This document shows positions 8,595-17,464 of a stretch of DNA of 64,000 nt, piece by piece. The DNA comes from Haladaptatus pallidirubidus (lineage in GTDB: Archaea > Halobacteriota > Halobacteria > Halobacteriales > Haladaptataceae). Location: the NCBI RefSeq assembly GCF_020700235.1, contig NZ_CP085307.1, positions 310,001 through 374,000 of the forward strand. The letters are read 5' to 3'. The position numbers and the translations under genes are program-made. Within the stretch, counting starts at the first letter, position 1, and each line of letters starts with the position of its first letter. Under the pieces are notes generated by a model that saw nothing but the letters and a program-made list of their open reading frames with translations, had not been told where the DNA came from and made no database searches.

Positions 8595-8879
8595 ATGGGT
8601 ACAAACAGTCACCAAGAGAGCGAGCTGTATCATCCAGACGACGATCGGGAGTTGAGTACCGCGATTGTAGAGACAGTCGCAGATTTGAAAGACATGGAGA
8701 TAACCGAGACAGAGTTCCAACTCTATGACGATATCAACACAGATGCCCTTAATAATCTCTTTCGCAAAGACGCCACTGCCAACACGACTGTTGCATTCGA
8801 TACCGATGACGTGATAGTCACACTCTGGGGCGATGGAACCGTGAAAATCAAAGTCGTCTCTCAAACTATAGATAGGTAG
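8595..8879 (+). CDS. HalOD1 output-domain protein
   Basis: A 94-aa stand-alone HalOD1 (halobacterial output domain 1) protein. It shows the typical pattern LSTAIVETVADLKDMEITE, then LYDDINTDALNNLF, and a final beta pair around VAFDTDDVIVTLWGDGTVKI. In haloarchaea this domain occurs as a terminal output module of signalling proteins or alone; its biochemical activity is not established. It lies upstream of two small zinc-ribbon genes on the same strand but 256 bp away, so an operon is doubtful. Confidence 0.88.
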   Translation: MGTNSHQESELYHPDDDRELSTAIVETVADLKDMEITETEFQLYDDINTDALNNLFRKDATANTTVAFDTDDVIVTLWGDGTVKIKVVSQTIDR

Positions 8880-9135
8880 GTGGCGTCACTCCGTCTTTTT
8901 GCCGAAAATCCACCACTTGAGACATGTTGCTACCGATTATTCAATCTATACTCTACTATCTTTATGTAAATACAATCATTTATTGGTGGTTAATGAGCTT
9001 GCATATTCAGCCCATAGATAGAGAAGTTCCTTATCTATATGTTAACAAGAGTCTAATGTGAACAGGGCAGAAACAACCACCTGATGCCAGTGCCGCGCTG
9101 AAACCAATCCAGACGGAGAAACCACACCGAAATCT

Positions 9136-9336
9136 ATGGGAGCAAAGAGATCCGCTAACAGTCAGCTCGTAGAACGATGCGATAGCTGTGCTGCGATGAC
9201 GCCACACGAAGTGACGATCAAGCTCATCACTGAGAGCGAGGAGAGCCAAAATGCAGTTTATTCACATGAACCCTATCGGATTACAGAGTGCCAGAGTTGT
9301 GCGGCCACAAGTAAACAGCGGATGAATGACATGTAA
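9136..9336 (+). CDS. Small zinc-beta-ribbon protein (DUF7835-like)
   Basis: A 66-aa protein with two CxxC pairs: CDSC (residues 15-18) and CQSC (near residue 52). The phrase HEVTIKLITESEESQNAVYS then EPYRITECQSC is characteristic of a short haloarchaeal zinc-ribbon family. A paralogue with the same layout lies at 14272-14502. Four cysteines suggest one bound zinc. The next gene, 15 bp downstream, encodes another Cys-rich miniprotein and probably shares the transcript. Function is unknown; nucleic-acid or protein binding would be typical of the fold. Confidence 0.75.
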   Translation: MGAKRSANSQLVERCDSCAAMTPHEVTIKLITESEESQNAVYSHEPYRITECQSCAATSKQRMNDM

Positions 9337-9351
9337 CATAGGTGTTGACCC

Positions 9352-9546
9352 ATGGCAAAGACCACTACACAAAGAGGGATGGAGTCACGAATCGTTGATA
9401 ACCGGTGTCAGAACTGCGAGAGCTTCATCACGCGAGATTTCGCACGCGTCTTCGGCGATAATCAAAACACTGTTCAAGGCTGTCTGAACTGCATGAGCGG
9501 AACTGACGTCAAAGCTGGCCATGCCAGCTACCCACAACGTGAGTAG
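9352..9546 (+). CDS. Small zinc-ribbon protein (DUF7563-like)
   Basis: A 64-aa protein with CQNC and CLNC pairs bracketing ITRDFARVFGDNQNTVQG, the hallmark of a short haloarchaeal zinc-ribbon family. The start is the ATG 15 bp after the preceding zinc-ribbon gene, consistent with co-transcription. No membrane segment or signal is present. The role is unknown; such proteins may be transcription-associated accessory factors. Confidence 0.78.
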   Translation: MAKTTTQRGMESRIVDNRCQNCESFITRDFARVFGDNQNTVQGCLNCMSGTDVKAGHASYPQRE

Positions 9547-9776
9547 ACGATAATCACCGCTCTACTCTTTCATATAACTTATTACCAACACTTTTGACCA
9601 GTACGATTCCCTGAAGGTAGATAAATTAGCTGATGGATCTCGACGAAGCTGTTTGAGAGTGCTCAATGCCAGAATAGGGATTAGACTGGCAAGAGAAGAG
9701 ATATTTATGCCACCTCTTTTGGAACAGCAGCAACTCCCAGCTGGCTGGACACAAACGCCGATACGTGGGGGGTGAA

Positions 9777-10088
9777 ATGGGTGTCCGCAATGACACTCTC
9801 GATCTGACACTCGAAGCAGAGCAGATTTTTTCTCCCGACCACTGTGCTCGCTCCGAAAAGGAGAGAAATCAATGGGAACTCAAACTTATCGATACCGCAG
9901 CAAATCGATTCACCACCTGTTATCTGCTTGGGACAGTCTCCGCGAAACACCACGCAATTGAAGCGCTGCTCACCGCCATGGAGACAGTTAACCACTACAA
10001 ATGGGAAGTAATACCGAGCCACCGCCGACGGATTGCTCTCTTCCGCGAACGAATCCGCGACGAATGTCCTCTTCACCCCTACAAATAG
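9777..10088 (+). CDS. Unrecognised small protein
   Basis: About 103 aa from the ATG reading MGVRNDTLDLTLEAEQIFSP. The middle is amphipathic and the C-terminal third is basic (HRRRIALFRERIRDE). I recognise no family. Codon use is ordinary and the frame is free of stops for over 300 bp, but a frame of similar length exists on the other strand. It could be a remnant of a larger gene. The frame also permits a GTG start at 9765. Confidence 0.4.
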   Translation: MGVRNDTLDLTLEAEQIFSPDHCARSEKERNQWELKLIDTAANRFTTCYLLGTVSAKHHAIEALLTAMETVNHYKWEVIPSHRRRIALFRERIRDECPLHPYK

Positions 10089-10210
10089 CTCTCCAATTCA
10101 AGCTTCACATCCCCTTCAACCAGTTCAGAAATCATAAGATGTGCGCCGTCACCGTGTGTATCCTCCTCCTGGGAGGCCTGGAGGTACTGGTCGGCGATGC
10201 ACATCATCAT
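10079..10210 (-). CDS. Very short acidic ORF or gene remnant
   Basis: A 43-codon frame starting at a triple ATG, then CIADQYLQASQEEDTHGDG, ending in VEGDVKLELESYL. The acidic composition is haloarchaeal in style and differs from random frames nearby, but I recognise no family. It overlaps the end of the convergent plus-strand ORF by 10 bp. It may be the tail of a deleted gene. Confidence 0.25.
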   Translation of the reverse strand: MMMCIADQYLQASQEEDTHGDGAHLMISELVEGDVKLELESYL

Positions 10211-10482
10211 GATGTCTACCTACTCAGATAATGAACGGATAGTGTCTATTATCGCGAGAGGTGTGGCAAGATTGCTCGACGGGTGAATTCACATCTGCAT
10301 TTATTCTTGGTCGTGTTTGTATTTTTATTGCTTTATACCGACTAGGATGGCTCTCTCGGCGGTAATTCGGTTAGATACTCATTATGATTGAGTATTTAAC
10401 GCGACGTTTCCAGAATGAGAACTAACGGGCTAAAAAAGCTCACTTCCTCTTGACTCACGGTGAAAAATTAGGAGTGATCTAT

Positions 10483-10725
10483 TCAAGGCTGCCGGAGACG
10501 AACCTCGTTCTCGTCAACGCGATCGACATGATCTTGCTGAAGTTCGTGGGTATCATCAGAATCGTTCCACCCGAGCATGGATTTTACTTTGTCAGTCAGG
10601 CTCGCGTTCTCATCACGTTCAACATGAGCTCGTCCCTCTCGAACCTCTGAGACAGTCCCAAGTCGATCACCGTCACCGGTGACAACGTTCTTGCCGTGAT
10701 CATCGGAAGTGAATTCTCGTGCCAT
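10483..10725 (-). CDS. PRC-barrel-like small protein
   Basis: An 80-aa acidic protein with the pattern MAREFTSDDHGKNVVTGDGD, LGTVSEVREGRAHVERD, SLTDKVKSMLGW, and a DHVDRVDENEVRL ending. This is the usual form of short haloarchaeal proteins related to PRC-barrel domains, often linked to surface-stress or RNA metabolism but without a proven role. I start at the ATG of MAREF because the family begins there; three codons upstream is another ATG. It has the same orientation as the membrane-protein gene upstream (10825-11397), 99 bp away. Confidence 0.75.
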   Translation of the reverse strand: MAREFTSDDHGKNVVTGDGDRLGTVSEVREGRAHVERDENASLTDKVKSMLGWNDSDDTHELQQDHVDRVDENEVRLRQP

Positions 10726-10824
10726 CGCATCCATAAGATTCTGTCCTTTGGGAGTAGGTGTACCGGCTGCAACTGCAAGTCACTTATACCCCAGTATGTA
10801 TAATTAATATACATATTTATAACA

Positions 10825-11397
10825 TTAATCCGTATCTTGGATGAAGTTCTGAAGGAGACGATCACCGAACAAGAGTACAAGGAGTGCACCGAGCAAGTTG
10901 AAGAAGAGATCGACGATAGTATCGCGGGCACTGTAGGGGATAAGCACGGGTTCAAGATCGAGACGATCGGTGAGTCCGTGAATAGCGTACTCCATAACCT
11001 CCCAGAGAACGCCCCCACCGACAATGGCAGTAAGAACGCTTCGCTGAGGGTCCCGGCCACACCGTTGAGCAGCAACATGGACGGCCCCGCCGAGGAGACT
11101 TGCGGAGAGAGTATGCGTGATATGATCCCACCACCATGTATCGTCGTATGGCCCAAGCATTCCAACAGCGTGCATGAGCATTGCGATTCCCGTATATACT
11201 CGTTGCCACGGCTGGAATTTAATGTCATACTGGCGTTCGATAATATCTGGCAGGTAGGCGGCCGCAAACCCGATTACGGCGTTCACAATTGCACCCGGGT
11301 TCCATCGACGAACACCCGCAATGAACACAGCAATGATTGCACCTTTGATACTACGCTCGGCTTTTTGCCCCGTTGAGATCTGCATGAACTCTACCAT
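10825..11397 (-). CDS. Polytopic membrane protein (YjdF/DUF2238-like)
   Basis: From MVEFMQISTGQKAERS this is a 190-aa membrane protein with about five hydrophobic helices. It contains WWWDHITHTLSASLLGGAV, VLWEVMEYAIHG, and ARDTIVDLFFNLLGALLVLL. The D-H-x-x-H and W-E-x-x-E/N patterns with a final D-x-x-x-D/N-x-x-N helix resemble YjdF/DUF2238 proteins, a broad family of unknown function that includes putative metal-binding inner-membrane proteins. The 37 codons upstream in frame look non-coding, so I use this ATG. Transport or enzymatic role is not known. Confidence 0.7.
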   Translation of the reverse strand: MVEFMQISTGQKAERSIKGAIIAVFIAGVRRWNPGAIVNAVIGFAAAYLPDIIERQYDIKFQPWQRVYTGIAMLMHAVGMLGPYDDTWWWDHITHTLSASLLGGAVHVAAQRCGRDPQRSVLTAIVGGGVLWEVMEYAIHGLTDRLDLEPVLIPYSARDTIVDLFFNLLGALLVLLFGDRLLQNFIQDTD

Positions 11398-12040
11398 GAA
11401 TGTACACTGACACTGAGGAGTCCGCTGGGAAATAGGTTTATATGCCGGATCAGTGGTTTCGTGAGATGTAACCGTGAGGCAGTGAGACTTTGTCAGCGGG
11501 AGTGTCACACTCCCAACGAGCGTTCCTGTCTCACGCTTTTAGAAATCTGGTCTTGTTGAAACGCTCTTGTAAACTTGCGGTTTTATATAGTGAGCATTTG
11601 TTCCCAAACTCTCTATAGACGACCACAAGAGCCAATTTACGAATGTCTAAGTCCTTCACGCGGGGTCGGGTATGTCTGCGCCTGCTGTGTGCAAAATCTG
11701 GACGTATGAGTCGCCGCATTAATATGAATGACTTCGAACGAATATTTGGCGTATAAGCGGCAGTGAAATCGATTGGGTTGACACCCTCCGGGAAGCACAA
11801 ATCCCGTCTCCGTTATCGAGAGACTGATTTTGTTGGGAGAACACTTGGTTGAAGAGAGTCAATCAAATCTATGCGACCAGTATAATGAGTTTAGATATAG
11901 TCACTACTAGGATGGCAACCAATATCTCCAATTATCTCAACAGTGATTGGGTCATCAATAGCTAGTCGTAACTTGTAATAAGAATTATCAATTTGATTAC
12001 CAATATTTCAATATGGAAAAGAGTGAACGTAGTAGATGGT
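11398..12040. other. Gene-poor stretch with one repeat copy
   Basis: About 640 bp. A minus-strand frame at 11531-11800 is open but begins inside the repeat copy at 11751-11797 and has no recognisable family; I do not call it a gene. The rest is AT-rich and I see nothing else in it. Confidence 0.4.
11751..11797 (-). repeat. Dispersed repeat, copy 4 (arm type B)
   Basis: Minus-strand reading: GTGCTTCCCGGAGGGTGTCA, ACCCAATCGATTT, then CACTGCCGCTTATAC. The GCTTCCCsGAGGG arm is the second arm type, shared with copies at 26236, 41492, 58701 and 60232; the core has one mismatch. Confidence 0.6.
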
Positions 12041-12436
12041 TCAAATTACTTTCTTGCCAGTGATTGTCGCGTTCCGTGTTTCAACAACCGTTCCATTGAC
12101 TGTATTAACCGCGACAATTGTCACCGTACCAGTTGTCGGCAGCATGAGTGTGACTGACGTCTCGCCACTTTCAACAGGCGTCTTATAGACTGCTTTGCCT
12201 GTCGCATCGATCACGTTCAATTGGGTCACTCCTTCACTGGTCGTTGCCCCATCGGTGAGTGTGACTCGTGTATCGACTTTCCCTGCTGCAACTGAATCAG
12301 TTGTCGACGCACCTTTGAAAACGGATGAATCAGCAGTACCGAGAGTTACCGTTGGATCGAGTGTTAGACAGCCACTCGTCATCGAGACCATCACGACCAG
12401 TATCGCGACCATCACAACGCGAATCCGTTGATTCAT
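12041..12436 (-). CDS. Predicted lipoprotein with beta-sandwich domain
   Basis: A 131-aa exported protein from MNQRIRVVM. An N-terminal hydrophobic stretch is followed by a lipobox (VSMTSGC, Cys near residue 23), so the mature protein should be lipid-anchored outside the cell. The rest is rich in T, V and G with alternating beta strands (VTLTDGATTSEGVTQLNVID, TGTVTIVAVNTVNGTVVE), typical of an Ig-like or FxLYD-type fold. The signal shows no twin arginine, so Sec export is likely. The ATG 8 codons upstream is less likely because it separates the basic n-region from the start. Family unknown. Confidence 0.75.
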   Translation of the reverse strand: MNQRIRVVMVAILVVMVSMTSGCLTLDPTVTLGTADSSVFKGASTTDSVAAGKVDTRVTLTDGATTSEGVTQLNVIDATGKAVYKTPVESGETSVTLMLPTTGTVTIVAVNTVNGTVVETRNATITGKKVI

Positions 12437-12556
12437 TACTTTTATGACTTGGTGCGGCATGCTTAGTCCTCACGACTAGCCGGTCCGGCCGTGGCTATCC
12501 ATTTTCCGTCTATCGATCAGCATTCTTAGGCCCGTTGAGTCTAACAGAGAGACGTA

Positions 12557-12781
12557 ATGAGTCAAACGCAGGGAAAGCAATGGGAGTACATGACGCTGAG
12601 ACCACCGCGTGGTGAAACCAAAAAAGAAGCTGATGACCCGCAAAAGGAATTGAATGCCTACGGCGAAGATGGGTGGGAACTGAGTGAGACGATAGAATAC
12701 ACGGGTGGCGGCACCAAGTATCTCGTCTTTAAACGCCCAGTTGCAGCTAATACCGGTACTGGTGAGGACGTAGAATCATGA
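12557..12781 (+). CDS. DUF4177 family protein
   Basis: A 74-aa protein with the DUF4177 pattern: WEYMTLRPPRGE, then LNAYGEDGWELSETIE and a closing YLVFKRP. Members are small cytosolic alpha/beta proteins of unknown role. It ends in an ATGA overlap with the next gene, a membrane protein, so the two are translationally coupled and probably work together. No binding motif can be assigned. Confidence 0.85.
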   Translation: MSQTQGKQWEYMTLRPPRGETKKEADDPQKELNAYGEDGWELSETIEYTGGGTKYLVFKRPVAANTGTGEDVES

Positions 12782-13797
12782 GCGATGAGAGTTCTGACAT
12801 TAGCACGGCCAATACAATGCGCGAGCGAGCAGGCGAGAGTCGGCTCAAAATCTGGCTCTTGCTCGCCGCGAACCGCCTTCACGTAACGGCCGTCTTGGCG
12901 TTTGCAGTCCTGATTGTCTTTGTCATTGCAGTGACCTTCCTGTCTCCACCCTTGCAGCAACAACTTCAATCCGGGGACATGATTGAGACGATGTTCTCGA
13001 CGATGATTGGGGCCATAATCACTGGCGTGACGCTCGTCGTGACCATCGGTCAACTCGTCATCTCCCAGGAAAACGGTCCGCTCGGCGAGCAACGTGAACG
13101 CATGGAGAATTCGATGGACTTCCGTGACTATGCCGAGGAACTGATCGGTTCACCGAGTCCTGCAGATCCGTCAGCATTCCTCCGAGAGCTGATCAATGTG
13201 GCCGAGCATCGAGCCGTCGCCCTTCAAGAGGGTCTGTCCGAAAACGACAATGATCAACTTCAAGAGGAAGTTGACGAGTTCACCGACAGTTTCACTGGAA
13301 ATTCGGAAGTTGTTCGCGATCAGCTTGATGGCGCCAAATTTGGGACATTCGACGTGCTCTTTGCCGCACTCAATTTCAATTACTCATGGAAAATTTTCCA
13401 AGTCGAACGACTCATGAATAACTATGAAGAGAGTCTCTCCGAGGAAGAGATCACGCTCTTAACTGATCTGAAAACGGCATTGAGCCTGTTCGGCCCTGCT
13501 CGTGAACATATCAAGACCCTCTATTTTGAGTGGGCACTTGTGAGTCTCTCACAAATGATTCTCTATGCAGCGATCCCAGCACTTGTCGTCGCCGGGATTA
13601 TGCTCACGATTGTTAATGCGACTACGTTTTCAGGGAGTACGCTCGGCGTGACGAATATGGCGTGGACGATCGGTCTGGCGTTCACAATAACGTTAGTACC
13701 ATTTTTCCTCTTTACATCGTATATCTTGCGAGTTGTCACAGTTGCGAAACGAACACTCGCCATTGAACCACTGATCTTGCGTGATTCACAGCGGTAA
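12778..13797 (+). CDS. Four-helix membrane protein of unknown function
   Basis: A 339-aa protein. Two helices lie near the N-terminus (about residues 37-58, VLAFAVLIVFVIAVTFL; 80-102, MIGAIITGVTLVVTIGQLVI). A soluble acidic helical domain of about 150 residues follows, then two C-terminal helices (about 258-280 and 295-318). This helix pair, soluble domain, helix pair layout is seen in many haloarchaeal hypothetical membrane proteins. I recognise no enzymatic motif. The start overlaps the DUF4177 stop (ATGA), so the pair forms a two-gene operon. A channel or sensor role would be speculation. Confidence 0.8.
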   Translation: MSDESSDISTANTMRERAGESRLKIWLLLAANRLHVTAVLAFAVLIVFVIAVTFLSPPLQQQLQSGDMIETMFSTMIGAIITGVTLVVTIGQLVISQENGPLGEQRERMENSMDFRDYAEELIGSPSPADPSAFLRELINVAEHRAVALQEGLSENDNDQLQEEVDEFTDSFTGNSEVVRDQLDGAKFGTFDVLFAALNFNYSWKIFQVERLMNNYEESLSEEEITLLTDLKTALSLFGPAREHIKTLYFEWALVSLSQMILYAAIPALVVAGIMLTIVNATTFSGSTLGVTNMAWTIGLAFTITLVPFFLFTSYILRVVTVAKRTLAIEPLILRDSQR

Positions 13798-14271
13798 ATA
13801 GATCTTAGCAAGCATCACACCGTGTAACTCTCTAGTTCTAAAATATAAACAATTGATTCGGCAGAGAATGGGTTATATGTTTCTGACTATTACTGAACGA
13901 GTAAGTATAGACCGCCTTCAAGAATGAAGCGGCCCGTCATCAGATATTATCACATGGAATGAGAAGTGAAAATTATCTATGGCCAACCGATTGAGTTCTC
14001 AGATCCCTGGTTGTTCTAGCAGGCACTCCACCAACACTCTTTACACTCTAATGATCGTTCCCCATCCATGAAACCCAATTAAGATCGAGACGTACCTGAC
14101 ATCACTGGTTGTCCACGCAGGGAATTATAAACGGAGTGATATATGAAGTCCCCGCCCGTGGGACATTATCATACCTCTGATTTATCTATATTAGGTGTGA
14201 TCTTTGCAATTGAGTGATTGACTCACTTCGAAACGATCTTAGCCTTCGACCGCAAGTGGGAGATTACTAAT
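13798..14271. other. Gene-free stretch with two hairpins
   Basis: No gene seen. Two inverted repeats stand out. CCGCCTTCA / TGAAGCGG (13912-13932) has a 4-nt loop and one bulge, resembling hairpins found at ends of IS200/IS605-type elements. GTCCC / GGGAC lies at 14148-14164 with a 7-nt loop. Neither is followed by a convincing T-tract. Confidence 0.4.
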
Positions 14272-14502
14272 ATGAATAATAAGGCTCCAAAAGAAAACGA
14301 GGATGATGCGGAGGGTAATCGTCCTCAAATCGCCGTTGAGTCGTGCCCGATTTGCGGTACCGAAACGAAACACCGTATCTCTATTGAACTCATTACGGAA
14401 AGTGAGGACTCAAAAAATGATGAATTCTCCCGTGAACCATATCGGGTCACAGAATGCCAGCAATGTAGAGAAATCTCACAGCAACGAATGAACGATGTCT
14501 AA
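14272..14502 (+). CDS. Small zinc-beta-ribbon protein (DUF7835-like), paralogue of 9136-9336
   Basis: A 76-aa protein from MNNKAPKENEDD with CPIC and CQQC pairs. The segment HRISIELITESEDSKNDEFS then EPYRVTECQQC aligns directly with the paralogue at 9136 (HEVTIKLITESEESQNAVYS, EPYRITECQSC), and both end in QQRMNDV or KQRMNDM. The N-terminal 15 residues are an acidic extension absent in the paralogue. A TTG 18 codons upstream keeps the frame open, but the ATG matches the family length. One zinc site is likely; role unknown. Confidence 0.78.
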   Translation: MNNKAPKENEDDAEGNRPQIAVESCPICGTETKHRISIELITESEDSKNDEFSREPYRVTECQQCREISQQRMNDV

Positions 14503-14621
14503 AGCAGGTCTGTTGGCTCGGAAGTAGTTACCGCACTAAATCGGTCTGGAAGAGTATAGTGTTTATATCAGGTGTTTCTATTGACAAGCGCGGAGATATG
14601 GGAATCAGACGTTGGGCTTTC

Positions 14622-16115
14622 TTAGGGTAGATTCCATCCCGGGATAAATTGACTTGCAAAATACGAATATACCGTAATTAGGATAACCGTCAGAACGCAC
14701 AGGATCGTGCCATGTTTCACCATCTTGTTTGTGTCTGCGCCGAATCCAGTTGTGAGCGCGAGACACCCATTTGCCGACGGGAGTGCATAGCTGATGTTCA
14801 ACATTGCTGCGGCAGCATACACAAATGTCGCAACGGGAAGATCGGCTTTCGCAGCGATAGAAATAATTACTGGAATCAGGGCTGCTGCTGCTGCCGTATT
14901 TGTCGTAATATTTGTGATTGTTGTGACAATAATTGCGAGGAGCAAGAATCCAAGTAAACTGAGTGTAAGGTATTGGTCAACTGCTGCTCCAAGTGCATCA
15001 ACAGCGCCAGACAGTGTGAGGATTTTCGCAAGTGCAATTGCACCTGGCCAGATAAACAGTACCGGTAGTGGGAAGTCAGTGATGACATCAGTATTCAAAA
15101 TAGTGGACGCTGACCCTGATTTTGCTGGAACCACGAATAACACTGCACAAATAATGGGGAACGCAAGCAACGGATCAAACCATGGAACACTATTTTCGAT
15201 AATGCTCCCATAGAGTGGTTCTAGAAGTACGAGACCAAAGGCAAAGAGCCATGCACCGACAACGATGATTTCTTCCTGTTTGATTGAATCGAGCTTTGTT
15301 AATTCTGCTTGATAAAAGGACTTACTAGTCGGGACTTCTGTTGCGTCAATATCGAAGATGTAGTAGAGATATGTTCCAACGAGGAGGAAATTGAGAACGG
15401 TAAATGGGAGTAAATGATAGATCCAGCTCGTGAATGGAACTGAGTACCCAACATGATCACTCAATAATTCGATTGTCAAAATATCCATTCCCCCACCGAG
15501 TGGTGTTGCTGAGCCGCCAACTGCTGCACCCCACCCAATCGCTAACAATACAAGCGAGGGAAACGTTGATGCACGAATTTCATCAGCTGTTTTATACCCT
15601 TGGTAGTGAAGGATGGTGACCGCGATCGGGATGAACATGGCCGCGGTCACCGTATCTGGAATGACGGCAGAAAATACAGCTGCCAATCCAAACCACACCA
15701 AAATCTGAGATTTAGGCCCATAACCCAATTTATATAAAGACCGTAATGCCACACGTCGCGTGAATCCCCAATATTTCCAGCCTGTGGCGATGCCGACCGC
15801 GCCAAAGATGAATAAGACAAGTGGATCCCAATAGACCGAAACTACTTCTTGCCACGGTGCAAGTGGGACAACACTGACAATCACCACAGGGAGCAGAAAC
15901 ACGATTTCCAGCCGAACAATACCAGAAACCATCCAGATGACGATCCAGGCTAAGAGTCCGATTGCACCTTGTATTTTCCAGCTGATTGAAAACGGAGTGA
16001 GCAACGAACCCACAAAAAGGGCTGGGCCAAGGAGCAGAATACCAATTCCTCCTTTTGGGTCGTCTCTACCGCGGAATCGATCGAAATAGCCCGTGTAGGA
16101 GGTGGTATTTGCCAT
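14622..16115 (-). CDS. SLC13/DASS-family anion transporter
   Basis: A 497-aa polytopic protein with about 12 membrane helices, of the divalent anion:sodium symporter (SLC13, sodium:sulfate/dicarboxylate) family. Recognisable are the SGIVRLEIVFLLPVVIVSVV region, the GWGAAVGGSATPLGGGMDIL stretch (SNT-like motif region) and ITNITTNTAAAAALIPVI near residue 405, matching the second substrate-binding SNT-type repeat. Haloarchaea use such carriers for sulfate, phosphate or C4-dicarboxylates; the substrate here cannot be read. I start at MANTTSYTGYF, because the 28 upstream codons are not membrane-like or conserved in style. It is monocistronic. Confidence 0.9.
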   Translation of the reverse strand: MANTTSYTGYFDRFRGRDDPKGGIGILLLGPALFVGSLLTPFSISWKIQGAIGLLAWIVIWMVSGIVRLEIVFLLPVVIVSVVPLAPWQEVVSVYWDPLVLFIFGAVGIATGWKYWGFTRRVALRSLYKLGYGPKSQILVWFGLAAVFSAVIPDTVTAAMFIPIAVTILHYQGYKTADEIRASTFPSLVLLAIGWGAAVGGSATPLGGGMDILTIELLSDHVGYSVPFTSWIYHLLPFTVLNFLLVGTYLYYIFDIDATEVPTSKSFYQAELTKLDSIKQEEIIVVGAWLFAFGLVLLEPLYGSIIENSVPWFDPLLAFPIICAVLFVVPAKSGSASTILNTDVITDFPLPVLFIWPGAIALAKILTLSGAVDALGAAVDQYLTLSLLGFLLLAIIVTTITNITTNTAAAAALIPVIISIAAKADLPVATFVYAAAAMLNISYALPSANGCLALTTGFGADTNKMVKHGTILCVLTVILITVYSYFASQFIPGWNLP

Positions 16116-16354
16116 GATGGGATGAATACAATATATCACCCTCTCGTGGTCTCCATTGTACAAATGAAGCTGGTGATAGTATCTACACTCACTTTGCAAG
16201 CCAGCTAGTAATACTATGTGGTTTGCTGCTTATGGCATTTGAGATAGCAAACGTAAGTGAGGAAGATATATTTGATCTCAAACCATCCAGCTTCGAACGC
16301 GTAGACACCATTCAGAATATTACTATAGACACAGAAGAACCAATAAGAGATTGA

Positions 16355-16729
16355 ATAAGTTCAGATAGTCCCTCCGAAAAGGATATCCGAAAAAGTATTG
16401 ATCGAGCTGAAAGCGGGGCCCCTGCTGCTGGGAGAGCCGTGCGACAGCGATTTTCGACTGATGAAATTTTTCAGCGTGTCATTGCCTCAGCTGACGAAGA
16501 GATAGGAGCAGCCGATCGGGAACTTCTCCTCAGCGGGATAGCCGCTGGCTTTGCGATCACACTCACGTTTCTTGGCTCTGCAGTCGGTACGGCAGTGTCT
16601 TCGAACGAGTTTCTGGAAGCAATTCTGTATCCAATCGGGTTTATCTATATCATCCCATGCAGAAGGCCGAAAGCAAAGTCCTCTCAGCGGTTGTTGAAAA
16701 AGGCACGGTACCGACTTACCTGTAGGTAA
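16355..16729 (+). pseudogene. Truncated formate/nitrite transporter (FNT/FocA-like)
   Basis: The visible part (SGAPAAGRAVRQRFSTDEIF, then IASADEEIGAADRELLLSGI and AAGFAITLTFLGSAVGTAV) is the N-terminal cytoplasmic helix and first membrane helix of haloarchaeal FNT-like proteins. No normal start codon precedes the conserved N-terminal residues; the frame opens after a TGA at 16352. After YPIGFIYII the family sequence is replaced by an unrelated basic tail, so four to five membrane helices are missing. This is a decayed gene. Confidence 0.75.
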
Positions 16730-16933
16730 ACGCCTATTACGGAATCATTTGTTGTTCAAAATCGAATCGAGCTTCCGGCTCTTAGGTTCTGGCCCGCTCG
16801 AATATCGTCTCATCGCCCTCGTTCCAGATATCGGACATGATAATTGCGTTGATCCGCAGCCATTGTCGGTTCGACGCTCGTGAGCAACAGCGTCGGTTGG
16901 GCAAGTCGCGAGCGGCTAAGCTCTATTTCCCTA

Positions 16934-17374
16934 TCACGTATCGGCCCTCAGTTCACTGAATACACGGCGTAGTTCGTCGCTCAGATTCAATTCGTTGAGC
17001 TCTGCGTCAATATCTACCTCGCCTCCTTCAAAATGGTCGCTGGCACGCTTCTGTATCACACTCAGGTGATACAGGTACGAGATGCACAGGAGCCAGAGTG
17101 CCCCATCGATGGCTTCGTCTGACTGGACATAATAGGACACCCAGCCAGAGTCCGGGAGAACATGATGTTTTTGGGCCCGTTCCTCTTCAATGAGGATGTC
17201 GTGGATGCGCCTGGCGAACGGAATATCGACAAGTCGACTATTGTGTATATGGCCGATTTCTCGCCCATTGAGGGTGAATTCATGCCCACCACCACGGTCA
17301 TGCGGTTCGACGTTAATACCGGGCCAGTCACTGACGGTTGACTCAATTGTTTTCTTGGACTTCGCTGATCCCAT
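16934..17374 (-). CDS. DUF5519 / luciferase-domain family protein
   Basis: A 146-aa cytosolic protein of the DUF5519 (luciferase-domain) family. Hallmarks are VSDWPGINVE, FTLNGREIGHIHN, LVDIPFARRIHD, HHVLPDSGWVSYYVQS, and a hydrophobic LWLLCISYLYHL helix. Biochemical function is not established. It is divergent from the HTH_10 regulator at 17465. The palindrome GTGAATATATTCAC lies 37-38 nt before this start and about 40 nt before the regulator start, so both are probably controlled from one operator. Two paralogues occur in the window (19078-19530 and 56004-56498). Confidence 0.88.
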   Translation of the reverse strand: MGSAKSKKTIESTVSDWPGINVEPHDRGGGHEFTLNGREIGHIHNSRLVDIPFARRIHDILIEEERAQKHHVLPDSGWVSYYVQSDEAIDGALWLLCISYLYHLSVIQKRASDHFEGGEVDIDAELNELNLSDELRRVFSELRADT

Positions 17375-17411
17375 GACCTAGAAAACGGTAGGGAGTACCA
17401 TGGACATTCGC

Positions 17412-17425
17412 GTGAATATATTCAC
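17412..17425. promoter_or_regulatory. Palindromic operator between DUF5519 and HTH_10 genes
   Basis: GTGAATATATTCAC is a perfect 14-bp palindrome. It is placed nearly symmetrically, about 37 nt from the DUF5519 start (17374, minus) and 39 nt from the HTH_10 start (17465, plus). It resembles the CGAACATGTTCG operators elsewhere in position and half-site (GAA...TTC) but not in exact sequence. Binding by the adjacent regulator is inferred. Confidence 0.65.
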
Positions 17426-17464
17426 ACCCAGGGAAACAAGCCAGTAAGCGACATACAGAAGTAT

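Noticed and set aside
11531..11800. 89-codon minus-strand frame
   Set aside because: It starts inside a dispersed repeat copy, is basic rather than acidic and has no recognisable family.
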